From contig OY997589.1 of NCBI GenBank assembly GCA_963921825.1, positions 2,108,001 through 2,172,000 of the forward strand: a stretch of 64,000 nucleotides of DNA. The letters run 5' to 3'. The first letter of the stretch is position 1, and each line of letters starts with the position of its first letter. Source of the stretch: Erodium maritimum (lineage: Eukaryota > Streptophyta > Magnoliopsida > Geraniales > Geraniaceae). A program made the position numbers and the translations under genes. Below are positions 53,810 through 64,000 of this stretch, piece after piece. The notes beneath the pieces were generated by a model. It was not told the origin of the DNA, searched no databases, and was given only the letters and a program-made list of their open reading frames with translations.

Positions 53810-55300
53810 AGATTTATGTATTATTTTACTAATAAAAAAATCAATAAAGATTACATAAGGTTTAATCTCTACCAAAATCACAACGATAAAATTTTTCACT
53901 TCCATACCGTTTTAACAATGTAACGGTAAGTCGGAGGAGAGAGAGAGTTGTCGGATTCGTAGTTTCGTACATTATCTAAAACATTTTACAGTTTGGTCAT
54001 TAATGATGACCATATGTAAGATCTGGGGAAGATCCAAACCCTTTAGATATTATCAGATAGTTTTAGATCAATCGTACGGTAAGATTTAAATTGATCCGGA
54101 ACTCAGGAATATGGGACCCACATTAATTCTGTTAATTAAGCTGAAGCACTTAAACGGTCTGCGACAATATTTACACCATGCATTGTCAACATCATCCAAG
54201 TGGTCCGCAAGATTTTTACACACTCATTTTGAACACTGGATCACTGATTTAATGACATTATGTACCGAATATGTAAATAATTATTTCTCTTAATCGGTTT
54301 TAAACTCATTCGATCATCTAGATTAATGTAGAATCCTCTTTATATTAAATTTCAAAGGTCGTACACTCTCTTTTGATTTGTTGGATCGTGATTTAAGAGG
54401 CTAGAATTGTCGATTTATAGACACCATAAATGTGTAGTACGAAGATGATGAATATCAAACATAAACGGAATATAGAATAAAAATTAACGGTTAAATAAAG
54501 AAAGCTTAATGAAATTGGTTAGAGTTTGAGAAAAAAATTAGAATACACAAATAAAATGTGTTGCATATAGAAACTATTGAAATAAAACCGTCGTGAAAAA
54601 GAGCAATTAAAATATGGCCAAAAACCATACAGAAGTCTTGATCTCAAAGACATGGGACGTTTTTCCTTTGGTGACCACGTTTCGTGTATTATAATACATA
54701 ACATATATTTATTACAAATTATATTCGATCTCATCCACTTATTACACCCGTGTTTACATTTTGAAAATGTAACCTTCAATAGTCTTATACTCTTAATAGT
54801 ATTGTACTCCTCCTTAATTCGTCATATCGGGAATTAGAAGACAAAATTGTCAACCCATATACATGATAAAAACATTGAGAACGATAATAAGAAAGATTGT
54901 GCACAAATAAAGTAAATTAATAAAAAAACAATTAAGCCAAGAAAAATCACTAGAAACGACTAACATAAAAGAAAAAAAAACTACCAAAACACATAAATAA
55001 GATTTGTTTTTTATACATATAAATGGTTACATCATAAAAAAAACATTAAACATAGGGTCAAAAACATTTTTTTAAATGGAAATATTTCAGAGCAGCACGT
55101 GTCTTTAAGTGTGCACATGCTTTTGTTGATTATCTGAAACTTATGGAAATATTTACACATCAATAAGTCGGTTTAAGTTTATATATTTAAAACACTAATA
55201 TATAATTATAAATATTAAGAACGTATCCTATCATACATACGTGTTGCCTCAACTCTTAAGGGAATTATTATCATTAAACAATACGTATCTAAAATAAAAC
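53810..55300. other. AT-rich intergenic DNA
   Basis: No gene, RNA or clear repeat recognised; short open frames look random. Confidence 0.45.
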
Positions 55301-55303
55301 CTA

Positions 55304-55658
55304 GGAATAATTGTCAAAATATGCATTAAAGTTTCGTTCACAAATGAAATAGTGCACAACGTTTCGTCTACGTTGTGTGGCTACCCTAAAGTTTCGTCCA
55401 CAAAATGAAATAGTGCACAACGTTTCGTCCACGCTGTGTGACTACCCTAAAGTTTCGTCCACAAATGAAATAGTGCACAAAGTTTCGTCCACGTTGTGTG
55501 GCTACCCTAAAGTAATTTGCTGATTTAGGTTTCATGAGTAATTTTTCTAACAAATGTTCGTGGACGAAACTTTAGTGTATCCACACAACGTGGCCGGAAC
55601 ATTATACACTATTTCATTTGTGGACGAAACTTTAGTGTATGTTTTTGACAATTATCCC
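55304..55658. mobile_element. Foldback element, family J, with exact 9-bp target duplication and internal tandem repeats
   Basis: 355 bp from GGAATAATTGTCAAAATATG to TTTTTGACAATTATCCC. TAAAACCTA flanks both ends (55295-55303 and 55659-55667). The left arm holds three tandem units of about 58-60 bp, each with CTACCCTAAAGTTTCGTCCA and AAATGAAATAGTGCACAA; the right arm has a single inverted counterpart. Confidence 0.9.
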
Positions 55659-55669
55659 TAAAACCTATA

Positions 55670-56146
55670 AAGTCACTCGAGTATTTAATTAAAATATATT
55701 AAATAAATCCATGCAATTAGTCAAACGTTATGCTTCAAATCAAAGCCTCGTCTCTCCCAAATGGTGGCTTTATCTCTTCCCAACTCATGATGGTATTTAA
55801 AAAGTTTAGAGCTTTTTCACCTTTAGACGTAAACAAATAAGTAAAAACATATTGATTATTTAATCCATCTAATTAAGTTGATAAGGTTAGGTTTTTGGTC
55901 AAATTTGTATTGACAATTATACCCTTCCAAACCGTTGCCCAAATGTATTTTTTTGAATTTCTTGTACCTCTTTAGTCTTATCCAAATACACACCATTAGA
56001 AAAATGTACTAGATAAGGCTAACAACTGGCTCCATTAATACTATAGTCAGTATTTACTAGATTAAGCAGTAGTTGATAGTATAAATATTAAACAATTATA
56101 AGAGTTAGGCTAGTTAGACATTAACAAATATTTAAATACATCTAAT
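55670..56146. other. AT-rich intergenic DNA
   Basis: Nothing recognised. Confidence 0.4.
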
Positions 56147-56157
56147 TATGTTTTTTT

Positions 56158-56746
56158 GAACGAAATGTGCATATTTTCATTAATCAAATTGTTTCAATAC
56201 TATAGAGTGCATCAGGAATAACTCCCTGACCACGAAGAACAAGAACAGACAAAAGATACAATGGTGTCGCAGTTCTTTTCATACCATAACCGTCACTGAC
56301 GGTATTGGATGAGCTAGCTATCACTAAGCTAGGATGCCTCATGGGCCACGATAGAAGACAGAGAGAGGGAATGAGATACCGGAGATCCTGAGGGACGTCA
56401 ACTAATGGTCGTACAGGGACCCCTCCCAGAGCCAGTCCCTGATGCACGACTTACCACTCATTCCTCTAGGCGGGGCTGTTTCCCCGCCTTGACCTGCTCC
56501 TCCCGAGGTGCTCCCGCAGCTGACCTCTTGATTGCTCCAGTTCCCTCTCCACTCACCGTAGGGGATGCCGAGGGCCCATCAGTAATGGGCTGACGAGACC
56601 CATCAATAGTGGGTCGAGAGGCCCCACCACTAATGGACTGTAAAATGCTCATCAGTCTTGGGCTGTAGAGACCCAAAAGAAAACCCTAGATGGAGTATCC
56701 TTAGAACACACATCATCGGAGAGTTATTGTTCAACTGTTTAAGATG
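56158..56746 (-). mobile_element. Internally deleted LINE-type retroelement, minus strand
   Basis: On the minus strand an open frame (56676-56458) ends EEQVKAGKQPRLEE and is followed by a 3' trailer ending GCACATTTCGTTC and an A7 tract. TATGTTTTTTT, in plus orientation, lies on both sides (56147-56157 and 56747-56757), an apparent 11-bp target duplication. The frame's end is alike in sequence (CCCGCCT..AGGAATGAGT) to the element at 57427-58520. I infer the end of LINE ORF1 joined directly to a 3' trailer, with ORF2 missing. Confidence 0.65.
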
Positions 56747-57426
56747 TATGTTTTTTTATATATTATATATTAATCATGAAAATGTATAAGCTAATTCATA
56801 GTATTATAGATTTTAGATTAAATTGAAACAAAGTCAATGTAATTATAACGCACACAAAAATAAGTACACCTTTGCAAATAACATGATTATTGGGTTTACG
56901 AGGATTCGATGCCTAGTGATCGAAAGGAAAATCACACCATTAATTACTAAAATACCCCTAAATGGGCAAGTGCATAAGTTTATGATAGTTAGGCTCGATC
57001 TAAATTACATAAATTTTAGTGTAATTTATAGTTCGCATTCTTTAAGGTTCATGAGTTTGAGGTGTTAAATGCATGCAAAGGTAGAAGCAGGTTAGATGGA
57101 GCCATTCGTGAGAGTTCGGAGAAATTAATGAATCATGTATTAATTGTTAAATTGCATGGTCTAACATGGGGTTTAAATGTACATTAATGATTGATCTTAA
57201 TGTAAACCTAATTTTGTGCTCAATCATGTGTATTTATTAGGATATTATTATGGTACCCAAAAATTAAATATCAAAATTGTTATTAAAAAAATTATATATA
57301 ATTCGTAAATTTCGATTACAAGACATTATTATAAATAAATAATATATGATAAAACAGTCGACCATAATATTTATCGCATACATATCGATATCTTCCATAT
57401 ACGGAGACCTGTGTTAAACCAAAAGG

Positions 57427-58520
57427 ATGGGAGCCGGCCCTAACAGTGGAGGCTTTGGTTTGGTACCAGCAACGGCGCGAGATGGTTGGGAGGGGCGGAC
57501 GGAGGCTACGGCTCACGACGTCGATGTGGGGTGGAGGCTATGCTTGCTCGTAGTCTCCGGCCTCGGTGTCTGTTTGGACAATTTCAATGGGAATTCTCCA
57601 ACCAGTTTTGGGGATCTCGACCGCGGGTCGAGTTCTCGGGGGCGTGCGCGGCGGCTAGGGCTTAGGCCTTCACTGCGCAGGGCTTCATGGGTGATTATAC
57701 TGCTGATCATGGAGGTATCCGGTGCTCTCTCTTTCACTTGGATCCGATGTTTTTGCTGCTCCAAACGGGGGTTTGGTGTGCGGGATCATACCAGGGATTG
57801 GTATGGTGCATGGCGTTCGGACGGGTACACGACTGCTACGAACGCAGGGAGGCGCGACACTGGTAGTGTACGGTGGCGGCGAGGGAGACGCGGTGGTGCA
57901 CGGTGACGGAAAGGGACGAGGTGAGGATCAGATCGAGTCCGAGGATTCGACTGCGTCGGACAAGGACTCACAAGCAGCAGCGGCGGGGGGTGCCAAGCAC
58001 CCCCGCCTGAAGGAATGAGTCCGAGGTGGCCCGGGGAGGGGTGGGTCAACTTTGGCCCCTTCCCGGCGGATGGATGGAGACGGCACCATCTTCAGTTGAT
58101 GTTTCTCTCCCCTGCCAGTCCGGTGTCAGCAATCCCGCGTTCAGGAGCCCTACCAGTATCACTCAAGGGAGGACGACGCACGCTGACATACGGGGGGAGA
58201 TGGAGGTCCACCAGTGTTCCCCTCAACGTGGCTGGCTCTGCCTCGTACCAATTGGAAGAAGATTGCTGTACCGGTTTCGAAAGACGCTATCGCAGACTCC
58301 CCCTACTTCCGCAACTTTGCATTAGAGCCGACTTTTCTGCTTTTGTTTCAGTTCTGTTTCGTAGTAGTTTTACGTTAGGTCGGTGGAGTATGAGTACATG
58401 CCCACCCAGTTTGGTATTTCCCTTTGTAGGTGGTGTATAATTTCAGTACCCACCAAACTTTTCTATTATGTTTTAATACAATTGCATGGTTATCCTCAAA
58501 AATAAATAAATAAATAAATA
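57427..58520 (+). mobile_element. Second LINE-like element with the same ORF1-end signature
   Basis: GC-rich against its AT-rich surroundings. A frame (57722-58018) ends AAAGGAKHPRLKE, with CCCGCCTGAAGGAATGAGT at the same point as in the 56158 element. The trailer runs through GTTTCGTAGTAGTTTTACGT and GTTTTAATACAATTGCATGG to an A-rich (AAAT)n tail at about 58500-58520. Domains of ORF2 are absent. Family assignment is inference from this layout. Confidence 0.55.
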
Positions 58521-58715
58521 ATCATAATTCAAACTGGGGCATTCAAGGCAAAAAAATATCTTTATATTACAAATCAAGAATTCATCTGTATTTTAAGAGA
58601 TTTTAGTTGCAAATAAATTCAAATTTTTGGGTATTAGAAATAAAATTGAAGTTTTGCACATTAAAATTATTTTTATATATATATTTTTAAATTAAATTAT
58701 ATATATATATATATA

Positions 58716-58976
58716 GGGGAACAATCAAGTACAAACCCTATTTCGGGTCAGAACGTAGAACTAATCTGGGTCATTGATTATCCAGATCGGATGGTCACCG
58801 AAATTCAGGGGGGGTGATTGATTACGAAATCAATTACAAGATATGCATTAATTAAAAAGATATTAAAAGATATGCATTAAATCTGGGCCATTAATTCTAC
58901 GATCCAAGGGCCCAGATTAATAATTCTACGTTTTGACGAAAGATACAAGTTTGTTTGTACCTGATTGTTATCCTAT
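58716..58976. mobile_element. Foldback element, family K, inserted in a TA microsatellite
   Basis: Left end GGGGAACAATCAAGTACAAA, with GAACGTAGAACTAATCTGGG; right end AATTCTACGTTTTGACGAAA and TTTGTACCTGATTGTTATCC. TATATATATATATA borders both ends (58695-58715 and 58977-58990), as if inserted within a TA repeat. Confidence 0.75.
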
Positions 58977-58990
58977 ATATATATATATTA

Positions 58991-59635
58991 AAAAATTAAA
59001 TTCTAATTTTTCTTTACAATTATTTTATTAACTTATTTTATTAACTATTTAATTTTTTTAATGCTTTTTATTTTTAATTCTTTTATTTAAAAAAAGTATA
59101 AATATTTAATTACTAATTCTTTTATTAACTTTTATATTATTATTTTTAATAAAACTGTTATGTTTAATATTAATTTATTTGAACAGTCAATAACGAAAAA
59201 CCAACAAAAATAATAGCATCGGAGAACGCTGACAACTAGTTAAAAAATAATTAAATTATTAATTTTTTTAATTCAACAGTCAGCACAAAAAAACAACATC
59301 AACAGACTAACGTTGTAGATGCTCTTAACTAATGTAATTCTAACTCTAAGAACTTGAACTCAAAAATTATTATTTTTTACCTGAAACCTATTTTATACAT
59401 AAAACAACAGCTATATAATAAAGACATTTGGATGGTTATGAACTTATGATGGTAAATGGCAACATTCTTTATCATGGATAAATTTAAAATACTCCATAAA
59501 GGGACAAAATTAAGAGGAAATAGTGGTGATGAAAGGTCTCTGATTTGAGCCCTTAACTTCAGGATTCAAAACCCAAAAGAAAAAGAATGATATATATTGA
59601 ATACACACACATAAATACAAAGGAAAGGACAATAT
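58991..59635. other. AT-rich upstream flank of the receptor kinase gene
   Basis: Very AT-rich, no gene recognised. CAACGACTAACGTTGTAG-like and AGCATCGGAGAACGCTGAC stretches hint at a worn repeat. Confidence 0.4.
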
Positions 59636-60320
59636 GGTAACCAGACCACACAGCACAGCTAGAGCAAGCTCAGCTGAGATTTGCAATTCCTTTGGCCTTC
59701 CTCTTCCTCTTGCTGGGGTTGACTCTCTCTCTCTCTCTTGTTTTTGCTTATTAATCACCATTTTTTTGCTTTTCCTTTACTGTTGCTTCTCTTCCTTTCT
59801 GGTTTCCTCCATTGCAAACCAAGCTTTCTTTCCAGCTCTTTGAGGTCCCTCTTCTTCTTCACATACCCACCAACCAATTCACCCACCTATGCTTTTCTTT
59901 TTTTAATTATTTATCTTTTTCCCTTCTCAAATCCATACCCATCTCTTATTTTCCTCATATAAAATCTTCTCTCCCCATCTCTCTCCATTTTCCCTTCAAA
60001 GATTGGATTTTTGTCTGGCCCTCTTCAGTCTTCACCATTCTTCTCTTCTCTTCCTTCTATTTATTTATTAATATTTCTGCCCAATTCTCTTTGGCCCACT
60101 AGAGGCCACATCTCAAGCTTGTAAACTACTCCTCTGCAACTCCTTTTCTTTTTCTGCTTCTGGGTTTTGGTGAATTTGTGTTGTTTCAGGTCTACATTTG
60201 CTTCTTCTCTGCTGGTTCTTAAAAAAAAAATCCCTTTTTTGTGGCTTCTGTGGTCTGTGTGGTTCTCCTGAGGAAGAGGGGATCAAGGGGTTAGATTGGG
60301 CCTCAGATCATTCTGCAAAG

Positions 60321-60822
60321 GTGAGTAAATGCTTTGTCTTTTGAAATCACTTTTAGGCAGATTTACATTTCTCTTTATCTCTCTATTGCTTGATTCATAA
60401 GTGATGCCTTGTTAAGTTTTATCTCCTTTTCTTTTACCCCTCCCATGGATTTAGGCTTTGTGGTTTTTTGGGTGTTGGTGATGCAAGGTACTGAGTTTGT
60501 TCTCACTTGAATGTTAGAAATTCATAGATTTTGCTCCACTATCATGGATTTGGGGCTAATGGGTTCCTTCTTGATTTATTATAATACTCAAAACACTACT
60601 GGTTTTGCTTAGGACTCACCATTTTCTAATTTGTCACTGAAGTACTATATCTGGTTTAAATACTATGTTTTTGTTCTCTGTTTGATTCTTTTAGTTTAGT
60701 TCATATTAAGTCAAGAATTTAAATTTTCATGGGGTTTTATAGTTGAATCAGTGACTGAAACTTGCAGTTGAAATGTTAGGAAGTTGCTATATGCATAATA
60801 AGGTTTTGCTATCCAATTACAG
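60321..60822 (+). other. Probable 5' UTR intron of the receptor kinase gene
   Basis: TGCAAAG/GTGAGTAAAT at 60321 and CCAATTACAG/GTGGGGATG at 60822 make a consensus intron in the leader. The leader upstream (about 59640-60320) is CT-rich (CTCTCTCTCTCT near 59726), common for plant 5' UTRs. Confidence 0.65.
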
Positions 60823-60893
60823 GTGGGGATGTCTTGATGAACTAAGCTAATCACCTAGGTTTATTACGGTCGGTATCCTGATTGTTATCGAAG

Positions 60894-63534
60894 ATGTCAT
60901 CAGATCAGGGTTCTTTAAATGCGGAGATGTCAAAGAAGACATCTTTTTTGGGTTTAAAGTTATGGGTTTTGATCGGTGTATCAGTTGGCACATTCATTGT
61001 ATTGATTCTTTGCGCCTTATCCATATGGGTAACGTTTCGAAGGAAATCAAAAACCCGAGCAAAGTTCTCCCTTTCCCAAATACCCAATGTCTCGAAAGAC
61101 ATCAAAGTTGACAAGGTTGACGCTCAGAGCTTCCACGAGCATCCTGAAACTGTATTCGTCAATGTCAATGACAAGTTTAGTGACAAGAACTCAGAGAAGA
61201 TGATAGTTCATCTCGGTATGAGCAAATCTAGTGAGCCTGATAACATCAGCCAGTGCAGTTCGGTGCACCAGCATGAGAGAGGATGCAGCTCACAGTCATG
61301 GGAAGAGGGTAGCTCGGGGACTGGACGAAAGAACTCTTCATTAGCATATGGAGGGCACGTGACAGCATCTCCTTTAGTTGGTCTGCCCGAGTTTTCTCAT
61401 CTTGGTTGGGGTCACTGGTTCACTCTTAGGGATCTTCAGTTCGCTACGAATAGATTTTCACCGGAAAATGTGCTTGGTGAAGGTGGGTATGGGGTTGTTT
61501 ACAAGGGAACATTGATCAATGGCACTGAAGTAGCGGTGAAGAAGCTTCTTAACAATCTGTAAGGATCACCATCTTTTACTCGTATGATCCTTTTTGGTTT
61601 GCTTATGTTCTTATATATGTATATTTAAATCGGTTTTACAGAGGGCAGGCTGAGAAAGAGTTTAGAGTTGAGGTGGAGGCTATAGGCCATGTTCGACATA
61701 AGAATCTTGTGAGGCTTCTGGGTTATTGCGTTGAAGGAGTTCACAGGTAATATTCAAACTTAACTAGTAACTCACCTTTTTTAGACTATATATAAATATA
61801 TATGTATATGTTCCCTTACGTATTTTATCTTTACTATATAGGCTGCTCGTGTATGAATATGTGAACAATGGCAACTTAGAGCAATGGCTTCACGGTGCTA
61901 TGCGCCAATATGGTACTCTCACTTGGGATGCTCGAATGAAGGTTGCTCTTGGAACTGCTAAAGCGTAAGTTCTTCCATTACGGTTGGTTTGGCATGTTAT
62001 ATCAGAAATCCCAGTTCCTATAGATTTCACCTTTCAGTATCGATCATTTCAAGTTGTTTATCTTCAGTCATCATTTAGACTAGAATTTGATGATAAATTT
62101 TAGATTTTGGGACTTAGGTTTATCTTCAGGCATAGCTTGAACTAGAATTTGAGGATAAATTTCATATTTTGGGACTTGGGTTCCTCTTCAGACATATCTT
62201 AGACTAGAATTTGACGATAAATTTCAGATTTTGGGACTTGGGTTTATCTTCAGACATAGCTTGAAGTAGAATTTGATAATAAATTTTAGATTTTGGGACT
62301 TGGGTTCTTCTTCAGACAGCTTAGACTAGATGTGGTTTTGGACTTTTGAGCATATAAATGAATTTGAATGTTTTGTTGCAGGCTTGCGTATTTACATGAA
62401 GCGATAGAACCAAAAGTGATTCATCGGGACATTAAATCAAGCAATATCTTGATCGATCATGAATTTAATGCAAAGGTTTCTGATTTTGGATTGGCCAAGC
62501 TCTTGGACTCAGGAGAGAGTCACATCACAACAAGGGTCATGGGAACATTTGGGTACTTGTGAAGTTTCACCGTCCTCTAGTTTTATCCTAAAAAAACATG
62601 TTTCTAATCCTACAATTGATGTTTGTTTCAGCTACGTGGCACCAGAATATGCTAACACTGGCTTGCTGAATGAGAAGAGCGACATTTACAGTTTTGGAGT
62701 TCTTCTTCTAGAAGCAGTTACTGGTCGCGATCCTGTTGACTATGGTAGACCTGCTAATGAGGTATCAAATTATCATGAACTTATAACATTTGGAAAATGA
62801 CAGTTCACTACTCTGAATTATACACGTTTTACAAATCACTTCCCTATATTTTGTGTAACCCTTCACTACCCTGGATCATCAAAGTATAACACTTTACTAC
62901 CTGAGTTTTCTAAACACTACCCTAATCTTTCCGTTACCTTTAGCTTACAATGTAACTAAATGGTAATTCAGGGTAGTGATTTGCAAACGTGCATAGTCTA
63001 GGGTAGTGAACTGTTATTTTCTCTATAACAACTGGTCTTACTGAAACTACTTAAACATGTTTGTTAGATGCGTTTGATTAAATCCTGTCCACATTCGTTT
63101 CAGGTTAATCTTGTTGAGTGGCTAAAGATGAAGGTCGGGACAAGAAAGGCCGAGGAAGTTTTGGATCCAAACCTCGAAGTCAAACCTCAGACACGTGCTC
63201 TAAAACGTGCACTTCTCGTAGCACTCAGGTGCGTCGATCCTGACTCAGAGAAAAGACCCAAAATGAGTCAGGTGGTACGAATGCTCGAGGCTGAAGAATA
63301 CCCATTTCGCGAGGTACCAAACGCGATAACCTCAATATTCACCTCTCAACATTTTGATTAGTACTATGTATGATTCGTGAGTTATGAATTCTCTCACAGG
63401 ATCGAAGGAACAGGAAGAGCCGAACAGTCAGCATGGACATTGAGTCCTTGAAGGAAATTTCTTGCTCAACCGATGTGGAAAAGGTCGAGGACACAGAGAG
63501 CCGTGCATCCAATGCAACAAGTGAACGAAATTGA
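60894..63534 (+). CDS. Receptor-like serine/threonine kinase (At2g42960/At3g17420 type), 7 coding exons, 512 aa
   Basis: Membrane-anchored kinase with a very short extracellular part, of the class that includes At3g17420 and At2g42960; substrates are unknown. One membrane helix at about residues 23-47 ([20 protein letters not shown]), followed by basic RRKSKTRAK; Ser-rich juxtamembrane region; kinase domain about 180-460. Visible catalytic parts: Gly loop [11 protein letters not shown] 195-205, Lys216 in [13 protein letters not shown] at 312-319 (an RD kinase), DFGLAK from Asp332, GTFGYVAPEY, and [11 protein letters not shown]. Exons: 60894-61558, 61642-61746, 61842-61964, 62382-62552, 62632-62761, 63104-63313, 63400-63534; total 1,539 nt, frame kept. 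The start is the first ATG after the leader intron. The C-terminal tail is Ser/Glu-rich and ends [10 protein letters not shown]. Confidence 0.95.
62055..62325 (+). repeat. Tandem repeat in receptor kinase intron 3, period about 62 bp
   Basis: Four to five units of the form TTCAGACATAGCTTAGACTA, GAATTTGATGATAAATTT, AGATTTTGGGACTTGGGTT. Units differ by a few bases each. Confidence 0.9.
62795..63033. mobile_element. Foldback element in receptor kinase intron 5
   Basis: Left AAAATGACAGTTCACTACTC with TACACGTTTTACAAATCACT; right GGGTAGTGATTTGCAAACGT and GGGTAGTGAACTGTTATTTT. Flanking TTATAACAT and CTATAACAA agree at 7 of 9 positions. Confidence 0.75.
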
Positions 63535-64000
63535 CAAGCATAAGAAGCTCGCTCTTCCGGTAACAATCCACACATATACAACTCGAAGTTTGTTTCCTTG
63601 TTAAGGAAAGTTCTTCAATTTTAGGAGAAAAATAGGATTGAACATGGTCTGGTCTTGATTCTTATTGTGAAGCATTGCTTCTGTCTTAGCACCATGTTCT
63701 TAGCTCGGTCGTGGGAAATCGATAACTTGAGAGTTCTTTTGTACAGATTTCTTGTTTACTTATGATTTAGCATTTCGATTATTGCATTTGTTCGTTGAGC
63801 ATTCTCTTTGTTTCTTTTATCGGGTTTATGTTGTGACTGAATCTGATATTTGAGTTTTATTTTGATACTCTTTATGTTTCATGGCATTGTACTTTGGAAG
63901 GAGCCTGAAGTTTATTTGAAGTGAGTTGAGTTTAGAGACAATTGTGTGTCCTACGTTAACGGATATGTTTCATTTTGGCCTCTTGCATCTGTTTTCTTGT
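63535..64000 (+). other. Receptor kinase 3' UTR and downstream flank
   Basis: T-rich sequence after the stop, without open frames or repeats. The end of the transcript cannot be fixed. Confidence 0.5.

Noticed and set aside
57427-58440. GC-rich frames at 57427-57906 and 58015-58440 as a host gene
   Set aside because: No splice structure or domain; layout with an A-rich tail and a frame end shared with the element at 56158 fits a LINE derivative better.
60905-61114. Minus-strand frame opposite receptor kinase exon 1
   Set aside because: Shadow of the kinase gene; no similarity to known proteins.

Overview
This is nuclear DNA of a dicot-type flowering plant. Its genes are split into many short exons with GT-AG introns, the intergenic DNA is AT-rich, and the proteins are plant ones: ARP4, a TOM1-family membrane protein, a CALS7-type callose synthase, an RWP-RK factor, a Cf-type receptor-like protein, an LHCB1 relic and a plant receptor kinase. 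The species cannot be named from the sequence alone.

Layout. 150-7513 (+): ARP4, 19 coding exons, 445 aa. 7514-10602: intergenic, with a 5'-truncated LINE on the minus strand and a 22-nt G run. 10603-14875 (+): TOM1-family multi-pass membrane protein, 12 exons, 368 aa. 14876-18341: intergenic, with several foldback elements, one nested in another. 18342-37743 (+): callose synthase close to CALS7, 41 coding exons whose lengths sum to exactly 1,950 codons including the stop. 38772-41982 (+): short RWP-RK protein, 4 exons, 252 aa. About 42190-42765 (-): broken LHCB1 copy. 43401-46250 (+): intact 949-aa Cf-type LRR receptor-like protein. About 48846-52310: a second, decayed copy of that receptor gene with the same downstream flank, so the block is a tandem duplication. 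52.4-60.2 kb: repeat-rich intergenic DNA with LINE relics and foldback elements. 60894-63534 (+): receptor-like kinase of the At2g42960/At3g17420 type, 7 coding exons, 512 aa.

The most distinctive signal is in the introns. One family of roughly 335-500 bp near-palindromic elements (called family A here; termini GGGATAATTGCAAAA...) occurs about 19 times, almost always inside host introns. At least eight further foldback families (B to L) show the same kind of design. Several copies carry exact or near-exact 9-bp target duplications: family A at 6915-7331, B at 26382-26701, D at 37198-37471, E at 33905-34244 and J at 55304-55658. That points to Mutator-type non-autonomous elements. They, with minisatellites, fill the larger introns of the callose synthase gene (about 13.5 kb of intron for 5.85 kb of coding sequence).

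The genes do not form a pathway. They are housekeeping or developmental genes (chromatin ARP4, phloem-type callose synthase, RWP-RK regulator) next to a defence-type receptor locus that has duplicated and decayed. No LTR retrotransposon, CRISPR array, rRNA or functional tRNA gene was recognised.
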